Part shown: piece after piece, positions 1 to 11,451 of the stretch | How positions within the stretch are numbered: position 1 is the stretch's first letter | How the letters are laid out: the number at the start of each line of letters is the position of its first letter | Assembly (NCBI GenBank): GCA_905250025.1 | Contig: CAJNOJ010000056.1 | Location: forward strand, 124,001-188,000 | From: Adineta ricciae | Taxonomy: Eukaryota > Rotifera > Eurotatoria > Adinetida > Adinetidae | Length of the DNA stretch: 64,000 bases | Reading direction: 5' to 3' | Made by a program: the position numbers and the translations under genes | Notes under the pieces: model-generated | Told to the model about the DNA's origin: nothing | The model's input: the letters and a program-made list of their open reading frames with translations, nothing else | The model's database searches: none

Positions 1-2253
1 TCATCAGTCTAGAAATTCAGCTGAGCGAAATGAAATTAGCCAAAAGAGTTCTACTTACGATATTATTACTTAGAAGTTTTTGCGGTTTTTCCCAAATAGC
101 GATAATTCCATCTTGTGAAGATGTCACTAGGTAGTTTTCACCGAAATAAATTCCATTTAAACGTTCGTGAGCAATGAATTCAGTTATAACTGGTTCAATT
201 ACTTGTATATCATCTAGTTTCGGACATAGATTAGTTCCAAATGTACTTTTAGTTAAATCGAAATTCGTTCGACGCGATGACGAATGATTGTGATTGCTTG
301 TTAGTGTTGACAATGAACCATGATTCGAATCATCAGTATTCGCTTGTAGTTTTGACGACGATGATTTCGATCCGGTCAATGTGCTGGATAGTAGAGATGA
401 CTTTCGAGATTTCTTCGACGTTCCATTGGCTATTGTCAAAAGGGACATGTCAGGAGTATCATCAATAGATTTGTTAACTTTATTGGAATTCCGTACAAAT
501 GAAAGACGTGATGTTAAGGATGAAAACGATGTTTTGCTTGGCGCAGGTTGAGTGTTCACTGTTGCGTCGGATGATAATGATGCATGGCCATTGGAGGATG
601 ACGGTGAGGGTATTGATGGATATGATGAAGAATTTTTTTTACTATTAGGAATGAATTTCAAGATATCTTCAGTAATATCCCATAGGCACAGACGATTATC
701 TTGTCCAACTGACGCGATTCGATAGAATATGGATGGAATCGTTACATCGAGACATGTTGAATCACTCCGTGACCATGATGTTGATTTTTGAAAACTATCT
801 TGCTCATGATCATCGTTGTAATCAAATGAGGTTTGTACAAATGACGAATAATAAGTTTTTGCATTCATATACGGATCAAACGATATAGCACTTATCCATG
901 ATGTATGACCATGACCACGGCATATAACACGAGATACATGTTCGTCAGGGATCAGAGTAAATAATGTTATGAAATCATCTTCACCACCAGTAGCAATGTA
1001 TTTACCATCAGGCGACCAACAGACCTGTTTACAATCAACAAAACAATGGATAAGTCGTTTCGAGAAGCAAAGAACGGAGAAACTTACGCAAAGAAGACCA
1101 CCGAAGTAACTTTTCATATAAGCTACTAATTCCATTTTTTCATAGTTAAATATTCGAAGAAATCCGTCTTGTGAAACAATAGCAAGAAGAGTATTATCAG
1201 GTGAAAAGGCGAATTCGTTGATACTTCCACTACCTATCGACCATCGTGCAACTGGATTTCGTGCTTGTTTAGATTTATTCTAAAACAAATCTTTCATTTT
1301 CCTTACAAACTGTAAAATTCGTCTTACTTTGATGTACGATATAGAGAAATTCTTTTCATCGTCTTTTATTGTTGTATAAGTCGGTTGAATATTTGTATCA
1401 CGTTGATAGTTCAATTGTTCATCAAACACATACAGATATCCGCTGGAATAGGATGCAATAAAATAAGTTTTCGGATTTGTTAACCATTTGATACATGTCA
1501 CTTTGGTTTTATCCAGATAACTCTAATCATAAGTAGAAAAGAATTCGATGCACAACTTCGTCTTTAGTTTGACATACGCCTTCATTGAATACTTTCTGTT
1601 CTTTACTTTGCATATTTATATATTGTATTTGTCCTTTAGAAAATCCGACAAGGACATGGAGACTTTTGTTATCAGGATGCTGAGTAATATCATGGCACGT
1701 CGGATGATGGTTTTGTTTGTAAACACGATGATCGATAGGTTCGCCAAAATTAAACTAGAAATTATTCGAAAATCTTCATCAAATTCTTTGAATCTCGAAA
1801 CTTTACCTGTGTAGCTTCAGCAAATTCATAAACGATCAATTCTCTTCCAATATTAAATGCTAAAATATCTGTTAGAATCACATTTCCATTGGAATCGTAT
1901 CCATTCGTTGCAGATATTTGTTTCTGTTCATTAGAATGATCAATAGAATTGCCCGTAGTGTTATTATTCGTCGATGATGACCGTCTCGAACTGGTTTGAC
2001 TGTTTGTCGTATCGAAGTTTGTTTGTATACGCGGTAGTAATGTGATTTTAACTGGTTCACTTAGACATGTGTTGGCGCCGATCTTGCCAAGATTATCGAT
2101 GAATGAAGAGATTTTATAAGTACCCTCACGTGAAGTAAATTCAGTTTTGATTTCATCACTACGCTGATTATTATCTTTTGGAAAATTACTTGCACGTGAA
2201 GTTATCGATGGAGCGACACAATGATTAATGTTTGATGGTTCGGGTCGAGCCAT
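1..2253 (-). CDS. WDR20: WDR20/DMWD-family WD40 protein (3' end outside window)
   Basis: WD40-repeat protein of the WDR20/DMWD family, known as an activating cofactor of the deubiquitinases USP12 and USP46. The ATG at 2253 opens a Ser/Asn-rich leader, then EIKTEFTSREGTYKI, matching the start of WDR20. Later exons give EPIDHRVYKQNHHPTCHD, VTCIKWLTNPKTYFIASYSSG, KSYFGGLLC joined to VCWSPDGKYIATGGEDD, CRGHGHTSWISAISFDPY, SVGQDNRLCLWDITEDIL and, after a long Ser-rich insert, LCPKLDDIQVIEP and IAHERL, in the order seen in animal WDR20. Introns are short: donors lie at about 1806, near 1565 and near 1320, and the last visible intron is 9-58. Only eight bases of the following exon are in the window, so the C-terminus is missing. 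It is head-to-head with SF3B6. DMWD is the closest alternative name. Confidence 0.9.
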
Positions 2254-2805
2254 GAAGATCGTCGTGAAATCGACGAATGTTTATAAACGATCGGTTGAAA
2301 AAAAATGTCAACTTCATTCGAAAGACTTATGAAGATTTAAATCAAACATTGGGATGTTTATGACGGGATTTTTTGCAAGTAAGAATACATTTTCACTACA
2401 TCGCCATATTGTTTGCTTTTTTCTGTTCTGTTCAATAGAATTGGTCAAGAGAATACGCGAATAACTTCAAAACTATGGAATTCATCCAAATGGTTGTGCT
2501 TAATGTTTATTTCGACCTGTTTTCTTTTTTTTCGTAGTAAAGTATTTTAGTATAAAATTCTGCGATAGATGTCAGCAGTGACACATCAACCGAATTCTAT
2601 TGGTCAGCAGAGAAGATACTTAGAGATAACAACAAAGCAAATCAATATCACCGTTCGTGTAGAAGATTGTAATTACAATAGACTTTAAGACTGATTGATG
2701 GAAATCTGAGTGGAAGTGTTCCTTATGTGTCAGTTTAATCCGATTATAAATATGTACATAAAGTTATTTGACCGAATGTTGTAGATTACGAAATAACCGC
2801 TTAAC
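2254..2805. promoter_or_regulatory. Divergent intergenic region, WDR20 / SF3B6
   Basis: This 552 bp stretch separates two start codons that face away from each other, so it should hold both promoters. It is AT-rich and no convincing TATA element or repeat was recognised. A TTGTAG at about 2780-2785, some 20 bp before the SF3B6 ATG, could be a trans- or cis-splice acceptor. Confidence 0.45.
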
Positions 2806-3215
2806 ATGGCGATGCAAAAACGAGCAAACCTTCGCCTTCCACCGGAAATCAACCGTACTCTATACATTCGTAATTTGCCTTACAAGATAACTGCTGAAGA
2901 AATGTATGATATATTCGGTAAATACGGTGCTATTCGTCAAATTCGTCTTGGGAATACACCGGACACAAGAGGTAAGTAAAACGAATGGAATTGACTTTTT
3001 CTCTCATCTCTGATGATTTAGGCACAGCGTTCGTTGTTTATGAAGATATCTTCGATGCAAAAAACGCATGCGATCATCTATCGGGCTTTAATGTCTGCAA
3101 TCGTTATCTTGTGGTTTTGTACTATCAAGCTAACAAAGCGTTTGATAAAATCAATTTGGACAAAGAAAAAGAAAAACTAGCGAAGACACAAGCCAAATTT
3201 GGCTTGAACACATAA
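2806..3215 (+). CDS. SF3B6: Splicing factor 3B subunit 6 (p14)
   Basis: Small RRM protein of the U2 snRNP SF3b complex that contacts the branch-point adenosine and binds SF3B1. Two exons (2806-2971 and 3022-3215, 50 bp intron with GTAAGT...TTTAG) encode 119 residues; human SF3B6 has 125. The N-terminus has [20 protein letters not shown], which includes the RNP2 strand. RNP1 is GTAFVVYED, and the second half reads [16 protein letters not shown]. The ATG at 2806 matches the family start; a second in-frame ATG two codons later is less likely. A purely nuclear spliceosomal role is expected, and nothing is missing or truncated. Confidence 0.96.
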
Positions 3216-3971
3216 TTGATATGTTCTTTGCGTGAAGTTTTCTGCTTGTTATTGTTGTTGTTGTTGTATATGAAATATTTCAAAAAACGATCTGATGAAA
3301 GAAAAACTTTTTTCTACTTCACGCCTGTATTTTACAAAGATGCAAATATTGATCTGTGTCTTTTATTTAAGATGTCGAGATGAAAACCGAACGCGATATG
3401 TATGCCGTCGGTGGTTTGAGTGAGAGATGTAGAAGAGAATATTTTTATTCTTTCATATGGCGAAGCCTTTTTCTTGACAAACTAAAAAGCCAAAGTTGTC
3501 ACCTTCATCAATGAATGAGAGTAAAGAAAACGCAAATTTAGTTGTAAAACGAAACCATCGGGAGATCTTTCTTCTTTCGTCAAGTAAACTGACGAATCTG
3601 CTTCGTACGTTCGTTTTTCCTCTTCTTTCAACACGTATTGACTTTGTATATCAGCCAACTCTTTCATTCGCTGTTTAGCGCTCCCTCATCATTCTGTTGC
3701 CGTGACGCGACAAAGCAGTCAATCATTCGTTACTGAATGACACAATTTGAAAAATTTACTCGAGCTTTTTTCTTCTTCTCCTCTTTTTCTCTTCCTTTCT
3801 TTTGCTTTGGCAATTGACATCGGTGTTGTTTGAAAGAAAAATATCGAAAGGAAGCAGAGAAGTAAAGGTAACTTGTTATTTCTTTTTCCTATAAAGAAAC
3901 GATGTAAGCACGAAAGAGAGTTGATCAGCAACAAACCGCAAAATTGTACATATTAGAAAGCAAGAAAGAGA

Positions 3972-3996
3972 ATGAGAGAGAGAGAGAGAAAGAGAA
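3972..3996. repeat. GA-rich simple repeat
   Basis: Imperfect GA dinucleotide tract inside the gene-poor stretch after SF3B6. It produces meaningless Ser/Leu-rich frames on the opposite strand. Confidence 0.8.
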
Positions 3997-4532
3997 ACGG
4001 CGAGAAATAAGCGACCTTGAAAATAGGATCTTACATTACAAGGTGAAGAAAATACAAAAGAATAAAAATTCCTCTTCGAAAATAACAAATATCAATTTTC
4101 ATATTTTTCATTGGTGACAATGCAAATTCCATTTACGACAATTATTCCAATGTAATCTACGGTCAGTTTGTTATTGTTGTTCTTTTTCTGTCGTGTATTA
4201 TTACATATTCATCTTGTCAATAGTAAGTGCATACATTACGAAGAGGCAAAAACTTGTTTTTTTCTCTACCTTCGTTTTGCTTGCCATTTTGTTCGGTTCA
4301 CTAACACTTACGTATTTACATATTTCCAATAATCTCGCTGATGAATCACCAACAAGTTGTCTACTGAGATTTTCTATATTGATTATATGATTTTTTTTTC
4401 AAGTGGAATGTCGGGTAAATTGAGTGCCGATGGGAAAGAAAAAAACAACAGTATGTCAAAGCACAATAGTTGTCAAACTCCATCAGATTGACAAGAAGAT
4501 TGCGGTAGTTCGAAAGAGTTACGTCGATCATC

Positions 4533-4560
4533 GTTTCTTTCTTTCTTTCTTTCTTTTTCT
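4533..4560. repeat. (TTTC)n microsatellite
   Basis: About five tandem TTTC units followed by a degenerate T/C run. No gene overlaps it. Confidence 0.85.
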
Positions 4561-5235
4561 TCGTATGAACTCTTTCAAAGTCGTTCTAACACTTGTGAAA
4601 TCAATTCAAGTATCTCAAATAACCTGCGGTTTCTTTCTTCTCCTACACAGTTTAGAGTATGACTTTACATATCGTTTTTTTTCTTAATCATCATTTGTAG
4701 GATGTAGTCGTAGGTGTGGCAGATTATGTGACCTCATATAAAATCAATACAAATAAGTCGTCTGCTTGTCTAAATAGGCTTTAGCTTGATGTGTATGTGT
4801 GTTAATCTGTTGTCTTTAACGAAATGAAGCGTTGTGGTAAGTCGATTTTTCAAAACTAAATCTTACAACGTCGAGAAACCTTAGGTGTTAATGATTAAGT
4901 GTAAGAAATATCAATAAGTCCTTGAATATTGAGAAGGTGTTAAAAAAATTGCTGATGATTATCGGATAGTGAATAACAACACGATTCACTATTGATATTT
5001 GTTTTTATTTCTTCGTAACGAAAGCTTTTCTTCTCATCCGAAGCGATCATATGTTCGCATAGAACAATCCGGTACTTCTCGTGTAGTTTCTCTGACCCTA
5101 ATCAACTTCTTCAAACAAAATCGATGAAAATAGGATTTCGATTCTTTTTCGTATTCACAATAACCGAGTGCCCCATAAACTGGAAAGAAGACAGAAAAAT
5201 TCTACTTACACTCATTTGATTGATTTCTTTTCTAG

Positions 5236-6056
5236 ATGAAATTTCTCGGTGGTACATGTGAAAACATCGATGGTGAAGTGCTTAAATATGAAATAATTCA
5301 ACATGAAAACAATCGTTGTACGGAATGTCGATTAGAACGTCAGACAATGTCTATACAGAAATGGCTGATATACACGCTCATCTTTACTTATCTAGCTGCG
5401 CTTGTTGGTGTTCATAGAACAGTAATCTAATGATAATTCGTCGACTTTGAAAATCAAATCGATGTTTTAGGATAGTAAATTCTTGGTGCTTCTATCCATT
5501 GTGTTCCTAATTGGTGTATTATTGAAGGCTTATCTAAAAGTCAAACGTGGTAAGTCTGCACTCAGCTTTAATAGATCAGCGTTAGGCTAAAGAGCTCAGC
5601 ATACCTTTCCAGCTCACTAGAAATTAACACATGTGTTCTGATGTGAAGTGATGCAGAAAATACTTCAGATGAAGGTTAACATATTCGATTTTACAGAAAG
5701 AATTTACTTCGAAAAAATGATTCTTCTCTAGAGTGTGTTATTATTGGTAATCAAATGGGTTTGCAATTGACAACAACTTATGTCATCGGCAGGCAAACAA
5801 CAGTCTATATCAGTTCAGATCGAATCAAAGATGTGCTTATCAACGAAGGATTTCTTTCCGTATGTATTTTTCTTCATTTTGACAATCATATGAAATTACT
5901 TTTGTCTTCTAGCAACGTTTGATTTACTATTTGACATTAATGATTAATGATGGTGATCAATCTATGTTACCACTTTTTGCAAAACTTCTTCCACGTGTAT
6001 CGCTGTTAAAAATCTTATTTCGACATATGCATTCTGTTCTACACAAATCAAAATAA
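5236..6056 (+). CDS. PIGH: PIG-H, subunit of the GPI-GlcNAc transferase
   Basis: Subunit of the ER complex that transfers GlcNAc to phosphatidylinositol, the first step of GPI-anchor synthesis. Four exons are inferred. Exon 1 ends with a hydrophobic hairpin (WLIYTLIFTYLAALVG), continued by LVLLSIVFLIGVLL. Next comes the PIG-H domain: ECVIIGNQMGLQLTTTYVIG, SSDRIKDVLINEGFLS and QRLIYYLTLMINDGD. The length of about 190 residues agrees with human PIG-H (188). The ATG at 5236 directly follows TTTTCTAG, so either an untranslated exon or a trans-spliced leader precedes it. The stop codon overlaps an AATAAA-like motif, and the next gene begins 47 bp further on. The family call is firm from the domain pattern, although the N-terminus is diverged. 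Confidence 0.9.
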
Positions 6057-6103
6057 AATTTTGCTGCTTGTCTCATTCATTTTTTGTTCTAGATAAAGTA
6101 GAT
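6057..6103 (+). promoter_or_regulatory. Very short intercistronic spacer with splice acceptor
   Basis: Only 47 bp separate the PIGH stop from the next ATG. The spacer has AATAAAATT overlapping the PIGH stop, a T-rich tract and TTGTTCTAG ending at 6092, twelve bases before the ATG at 6104. This is the layout of a trans-spliced operon junction: polyadenylation signal, pyrimidine tract, acceptor, start codon. There is little room for an independent promoter. Confidence 0.5.
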
Positions 6104-7282
6104 ATGGATATCCGGCACGAGGATCAACAGAGGCGGCAGCAGCTGTTGACCATCGTGGACCGAGGCACTGCCGAACAGTTATTTGTAGGTTGAGCTTACT
6201 GTGTTTTCTCAATGGAAACGAACCAAAGTCTTTTTAGAGTTTCCTGCAGCAATTCCATCGAAGACCATTTCGAAGTATGGCAGAAGTTATTTCATATGAA
6301 GGTGTCATCGACGATCAGATTGATTTTATCGATTGTGTGGGAACGAAATATAATGTCACACCATTGATTATCGCTGCAGGCAAAGGTTCATATGAAAAAA
6401 CGAAGATTCTCCTTGTACATGGAGCCAATCCAAATCAACAATGTTCAACAGGGTTAGTGAAAGAATATGTCTCCATACTTTTTAATCGATGACTTGTTTT
6501 CGTATTCAAGCGATACAGCTTTGAATTTGGCCGTTCATCGCCAGAAATATCATATTGCCGATTTATTAGCTAAGTATCATGCGAACCCTAATGTTGCTAA
6601 TCTATCGGGTAAAACAGCACTGCATCGTGCTGTTGTTTCATATGTCGATGAGAATGCTAATCACATACGAGTATTGCTTCATGTGAGTGACGTATTGGTA
6701 TTCATTCAGTAGCGAAAATTAATCTTTAAGGCTGGTGCTGATCCGACAATCGAAGATCGAAATCAACGAATACCTCTCGACGAAGCCGTTATTACGAATA
6801 AACCAGGTTGAACTCAATATTTTCGAGTATTTTCTTTAACGAATATCATTTCAATTAGAAATTGTCGGTGTCTTACTCTCATATGATGGAACTTTGACAC
6901 AACGAGCCTATCGAGCTGCAATTATCGCTGCACGTCTTGGTACAATACGTTCTTTCTCTCCAATTGCATTTCTATCTGAACGATTTCTAGGTCATGATAA
7001 ATGTTTGCAAACACTACTCGATTATGGTATGGATCCAAATATCTGCGATCGAAGTCGTACAACTCCATTGCACGTAGCGTAAGCGATAATCAAGATTTGT
7101 ACTATTCTGTATCTTATCTCGTGCATTGTTTAGAATTCGTTCATTGAAACTATCAACAGCGCGTCTTCTAATATCACATGGTGCTGACCAAAATTTCGTG
7201 AATAATCGAGGTGAAACACCGGCAACTATTGCAGAGTATCTTCCGCCAGAACAGCAACAGTTATTTATTAACGTCCTAACGA
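6104..7282 (+). CDS. Ankyrin-repeat protein (N-terminal part of a larger gene?)
   Basis: Starts MDIRHEDQQRRQQLLTIVDR and continues through short introns into ankyrin repeats: TPLIIAAGKGSYEKTKILLV then HGANPNQQCSTG; TALNLAVHRQKYHIADLLAK; GKTALHRAVVSYVDENANHI; AGADPTIEDRNQRIPLDEAV; a degenerate unit; CLQTLLDYGMDPNICDRSRT; and ARLLISHGADQNFVNNRGET. At least six repeats are recognisable. They usually mediate protein-protein contacts, and no catalytic domain is seen in this part. A good GTAAGT donor follows the codons for FINVLT (7283), so the gene probably does not stop at the read-through TAA at 7321-7323 but splices into the segment at 7640. It is likely co-transcribed with PIGH. The specific function is unknown. 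Confidence 0.78.
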
Positions 7283-7639
7283 GTAAGTCGCGCTTTGATG
7301 AGACTATTTGGAAGTCAATGTAACTGCAACCCAATCTCCCTCATCGTCTATAGCATCTGATATGAATGAAGAGAGAAAGAGAGGACCTACAGCATTCATA
7401 GCCCACTCTTCATTGATGACAATGCCAAATGTCAATGCAACAACAGAAACAATCTCAACTATCCACAGAGGTGTGAACAAACTATCCATCGTCTTGTTTG
7501 ATCTTCTGCTCCTTTATCATTGATTTCTTCAACACTTGTTCATATGATCATCTTATCCTTCTCCTTTATCAATGACATTGATTCCTATCTTCAATTCCGT
7601 TCTTCATCTGTTCAGTTCTCTATCGAATATTCTGTTTAG

Positions 7640-9375
7640 ATACACCACGATTGGGCCCATCGGAATTTCGAAAATACACAACCAGTACCATTCAAGGTAG
7701 ATATTTTTGATGAAAACAAAACCAAAGAATACTATGTGTGTTTGTGTATATGAGTATGTCAAATCGAATCCAACTAACATATCTGACTTTTAGCCTTCAT
7801 AAAAATACCTCTTCACCAGTAAGTGTCCCTCACCAATGCATGAGCATGTCATATTTGTTTTCATATACTTTGCACTGATCAATAGTTTATTTTTAATTTT
7901 CACTGCCATCGCTGCTCATATCATTTCGGCTCACACCGAACGTTTTGTTTTCTTATTGAGAAACTTTTCTCACGCAATTCATTTTGTTTTATTCTTTATT
8001 TTAAGCGAATATTATCCCATATGTGCACCCGTTACTTCGTAGTCATCCGAACTGGACGCTAGACAGTGATGAATTTCGAAGTCGAACAGACATCAATTCA
8101 TCCGTTCAAAACCTTCTTGACGGTAAAAGCAGACTATTCTTTTTCAGATGAAATCAACTGGAAATTGATTCTTTTAGCCTCAAGCGGAACCCACTGGTGT
8201 TCCACACAACCGAGAGATGCTTGGGTAGTGTTTGACTTAAAACATCAATTCAATATTAGTGGAATGAGAATTATCGGATGGTAAAGAAGATGATTGATTT
8301 CGTTTTTGTTTAGATCGTTTGATTTTATTTAGCGAAAATCAATCAACACCAAAGAGTGGCCATCTTGATGTTTCCAATGCTTTCAATGGTCCATGGCTGA
8401 AAGTCAAAGATTTCACTTGCTCATTGTCTCGTATGTATTTGATGAGATTTTTGTATTGAAAGTGACGTTTTGTGCTTCTCTAGAAGGAAATAAGACGGAT
8501 ATTTTTTTTGCACCGTTGAAAACACGTTTTATTCGAGTATTTATAACGGATAATTATGGCGGTGATCATATTTGTATCCAAGGAATTGGATTCTATGGAG
8601 TAGATATGCGTCTAGTGAATTTATTGCGTGAACATGGGCTCGAACGAAGTCTTCAGACGTTATTAGCCAATGTAAGAAGTGATCGCATGAGATATTTGTA
8701 ATCAATTCGATTTTTTTCACATAGGATATCAATGATTTGGAAACGTTAGATGAAAAACGTGACGAAATTTTAAATTCATCAGTAAGTTGTATAACGAATA
8801 CGCCGAAGAAGTTTTCATCATCGTTTTTGTCTTCGTTTCAAGGATAAATATTTGGATTTAAATGACCATTTTCAATTTATTCGATTAACAGATTCTTTGC
8901 GACGTAAGTCGATAGTAAAAATGACGAATTCTGTCTTTGAAATCGATGAATTGCTAGGTCCGGTATTAACATTTTTGGAATGGTTCAATGCGCCTCAAAC
9001 GACAGTGGTTGCCGGTGAAAAATTGCAAACATTTAGTGCAGCGGGTGACGAAGATTCCACAGAACGTGTTAGACTAGAAGAAAAATGTGCGAGAGAGTCT
9101 CTCTTTATTTTCAGTGAACCTCATTTCAAGTTCTTCTTTTAGCGGAGGATAGTTCACACATCAGAACAATACTTTTGAGAGATCTTGAGCCAATCCAAGG
9201 ACGTTCATTGGTTGATTTTCCTGATTATTCCATACAAGACCGTTCGTATTCATAATAAACGCCATCATGTTCTTATTTATAACAACTGCGCTTCTTTTAG
9301 CGGGAAGATATCAAGTCCGAGTTGTTAGCATTGAATCTCCTGATATAAGAACGCAATGGCAAGACATCATTGTTG
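7640..9375 (+). CDS. Discoidin/galactose-binding-like plus SAM-like segment, probably 3' part of the ankyrin gene
   Basis: A chain of exons in compatible frames. It begins TPRLGPSEFRKYTTSTIQ, then NIIPYVHPLLRSHPNWTLD, ASSGTHWCSTQPRDAWVVFD, LKHQFNISGMRIIGW, NAFNGPWLKVKDFTC and TRFIRVFITDNYGGDHICIQ. The pattern of conserved Trp, VxFDL and GIGFYG resembles the discoidin/F5/8-C (galactose-binding-like) fold. After it, LVNLLREHGLERSLQTLLAN and LDEKRDEILN look SAM-like. The last supported exons give DSSHIRTILLRDLEPIQGRS and RYQVRVVSIESPDIRTQWQ. No ATG of its own was found, and the phase fits the ankyrin exon ending at 7282. The two joining introns (about 350 and 310 bp) are unusually long, and the 3' end beyond 9375 is not resolved. 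A separate gene is the alternative. Confidence 0.5.
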
Positions 9376-9689
9376 GTAAGTATATTTACTTGATGCGATA
9401 TTCGTTCTTCTTTTATGTCTTTCGTGTTACCTGTTGTTATCTATCCTTGTCGTACAGGTTCTTCTTTTTTTTTTTGTGTTATCAGACTATACACACATTT
9501 GTCTTACCTCTACCAAACGTTGACTTCTTTCTTTATTTTACAAACGTGTAAGTTTCGTATCGGCAGCAATCACTACAGTTACTATTCGATTGATTCTATT
9601 GATCTGTGAGTGGGTTACGTAAATCAATATCAATACTTACTTGGACTTGACAAAGATCAATTCGTATCATTCTTTTCTACCGAAAAATC

Positions 9690-11183
9690 ATGTCTCGACT
9701 GAAGTTTTTGAAAGAGAATTATGCAGATTCGAAGGATGATTTCGGCAATGATAGTTCCGGTTTCGATTATCCATCCGATGGAAAGATCAGACATTTAACT
9801 CCAAGCAAATTTCGAGTGACAAAACGTGCACAATTGCCCAATGTTTTCCCACTGTTTAATAACGCTGCTGGTGACATCCCTTTCCACAAAGGAGAATACA
9901 CATTAACACCATCGAAGTATCGACTGAAAAAAACTCTGAATGCTGAAGCCGACCCCGATTATGAAAACTTCAATCACCATTACAGAAGAGAATCTCAAGA
10001 AAATTCCCATCCAGAGAATCATAAACCAGTTCCCGATGGACGCTCTCGCGTTATCGGAGATTTCATATTAGCTAAAAGATCACCTGAAAGCAGGAGCATT
10101 TATAGTTATAAACCGAAGAACACGCATACAAGTTATATATACAAAGGTACACTTGAGCCTTCTGAAGTTCAACAGCGTGCAGTCAACGAGATGCAATATA
10201 TTGCTCAGCAGCAAAGAAGTCGTAGATCATCGGAAAGTTCTGTGCACCGATTGGCCTATGTCAACGTATTTTCGGCACCACGCGGCACAAATGATGGTGG
10301 TCAATCGAATTACAATCAATCTTATCCCTCCATTTATCCACGCTCAGCATCGACTTCTGATCGAAGACCTGGCGCATGTGTGCCGTCGTTGTATACTGCT
10401 CGATACTATTTTGGCGAGAAAGCCGAAAGTGCCTCGTCCGATGAGGATGACTGGATGAAAGAAAATCGAAATTGTGTGGTACTCGGTCGTCCCCCGATAC
10501 CACGGTCTTGTGAGCAACAATCGTCTATTGCGCATGCACTAAACGAACAGGAAAGCAATTATACTACTATCAGCAACGGTTTCCAGCATGTCATTGATAT
10601 CGGAACATCAACGAAAGAAGATTTACGCAATTCAGCACCAGTACCAACTTCGGATAATAAGCGACTAACAACTTTAAGCAAACAGCTATCCTCGGTTACG
10701 AACCAAAGTCCTCGTAGCGAAAGTGAAACATACCGGGTCAATCACCCCGATATCGAAGAAATAGATTACGAAGATGTCACGACTGCACCATGGAAAACAG
10801 CTAATTACCCAACGGGTATTGCGACTAGTGGAACGCTGAATAGCGAGCCGTATGTCGATGTGAGCGGTTCTATTCTACCGCAAAACGCACATGACAATAG
10901 AAATAAATTCACATTCAACGATTCCGACACTGATGAAGAAGATCGCTTTCAATCGACACCAAAACTTTCGCCAAGTATCAATGAAGTTCTGCGTAATGAT
11001 CCACTCGCTGGCGTTCAACGTTCGAACTATGAAATGAATAATAATAACCGTCGGCGAACACCGAGTATATCGACGAAGAGCACAAAATCGCACACAAGCA
11101 TATTCGATCGATTTCGCCGCCGAAAAGCAGACGACTCTACCAGCAAACCAAAGAAAGAGGAAAAGAAAAAATCCAAAAAATAA
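9690..11183 (+). CDS. Hypothetical Ser/Asn/Arg-rich protein, 497 aa
   Basis: Single uninterrupted frame from an ATG at 9690 to TAA at 11181-11183. I do not recognise the protein. Near the N-terminus there are two similar short motifs, LTPSKFRVTKRAQL (about residue 36) and LTPSKYRLKKTL (about residue 74), which may be a tandem functional motif. The middle is disordered-looking (Ser, Asn, Gln rich) with acidic patches such as EEIDYEDV and SDTDEED. The C-terminus is strongly basic: FDRFRRRKADD followed by a Lys-rich tail. There is no signal peptide or membrane segment, so a cytoplasmic or nuclear scaffold is possible but unproven. The next long frame starts 270 bp later on the same strand and has a similar composition, so the two may be exons or isoforms of one gene. 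Confidence 0.6.
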   Translation: MSRLKFLKENYADSKDDFGNDSSGFDYPSDGKIRHLTPSKFRVTKRAQLPNVFPLFNNAAGDIPFHKGEYTLTPSKYRLKKTLNAEADPDYENFNHHYRRESQENSHPENHKPVPDGRSRVIGDFILAKRSPESRSIYSYKPKNTHTSYIYKGTLEPSEVQQRAVNEMQYIAQQQRSRRSSESSVHRLAYVNVFSAPRGTNDGGQSNYNQSYPSIYPRSASTSDRRPGACVPSLYTARYYFGEKAESASSDEDDWMKENRNCVVLGRPPIPRSCEQQSSIAHALNEQESNYTTISNGFQHVIDIGTSTKEDLRNSAPVPTSDNKRLTTLSKQLSSVTNQSPRSESETYRVNHPDIEEIDYEDVTTAPWKTANYPTGIATSGTLNSEPYVDVSGSILPQNAHDNRNKFTFNDSDTDEEDRFQSTPKLSPSINEVLRNDPLAGVQRSNYEMNNNNRRRTPSISTKSTKSHTSIFDRFRRRKADDSTSKPKKEEKKKSKK

Positions 11184-11451
11184 TCCTAAATTTTTTTGTT
11201 GCCCTTGTGATTAGATAGATTTTCTATTCTGTTTTTTTTTTCTACGTACCATTTCTTTTCGTTTTCTTTTGCGTGTCGCATATTAATGATAAACCATCGT
11301 ACATAAACAACAAGCCACTTTGAATAATGGCGACCATGAAGAAGAAGGAGTAGAGGTGATAAAACATTGAAAGTTCTATTTGGACAAACTTGTTTTTATC
11401 AATGTCGAATAGAAAAATAGTTGAATTATCTTTTTCTTTGTTTTGTTATAG

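Larger units (their letters stand above)
3216..5235. other. 2 kb gene-poor, low-complexity stretch
   Basis: Contains the SF3B6 3' UTR and then AT-rich, homopurine/homopyrimidine DNA with a GA-rich tract near 3966-4000 and a TTTC tract at 4533-4560. Open frames here are short and compositionally driven. I found no exon chain with recognisable protein similarity. The end of the region (TTTTCTAG just before 5236) is a splice acceptor in front of PIGH. Confidence 0.6.

Noticed and set aside
3482-3678. Overlapping open frames on both strands after SF3B6; the minus one (KELADIQSQYVLKEEEKRTY...) looks protein-like
   Set aside because: Only about 60 codons, no family similarity, no supporting exon or splice signals upstream, and in-frame stops just before the Met. 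Too weak to call a gene.
7308-7523. 72-codon frame after the ankyrin repeats
   Set aside because: The GTAAGT donor at 7283 and the frame continuity at 7640 place it in an intron; the translation has no similarity.
7794-7818. 25-nt possible microexon with good acceptor and donor between the ankyrin and discoidin segments
   Set aside because: Including it breaks the reading frame into a stop in every phase that links the flanking exons. Skipping it keeps the frame.
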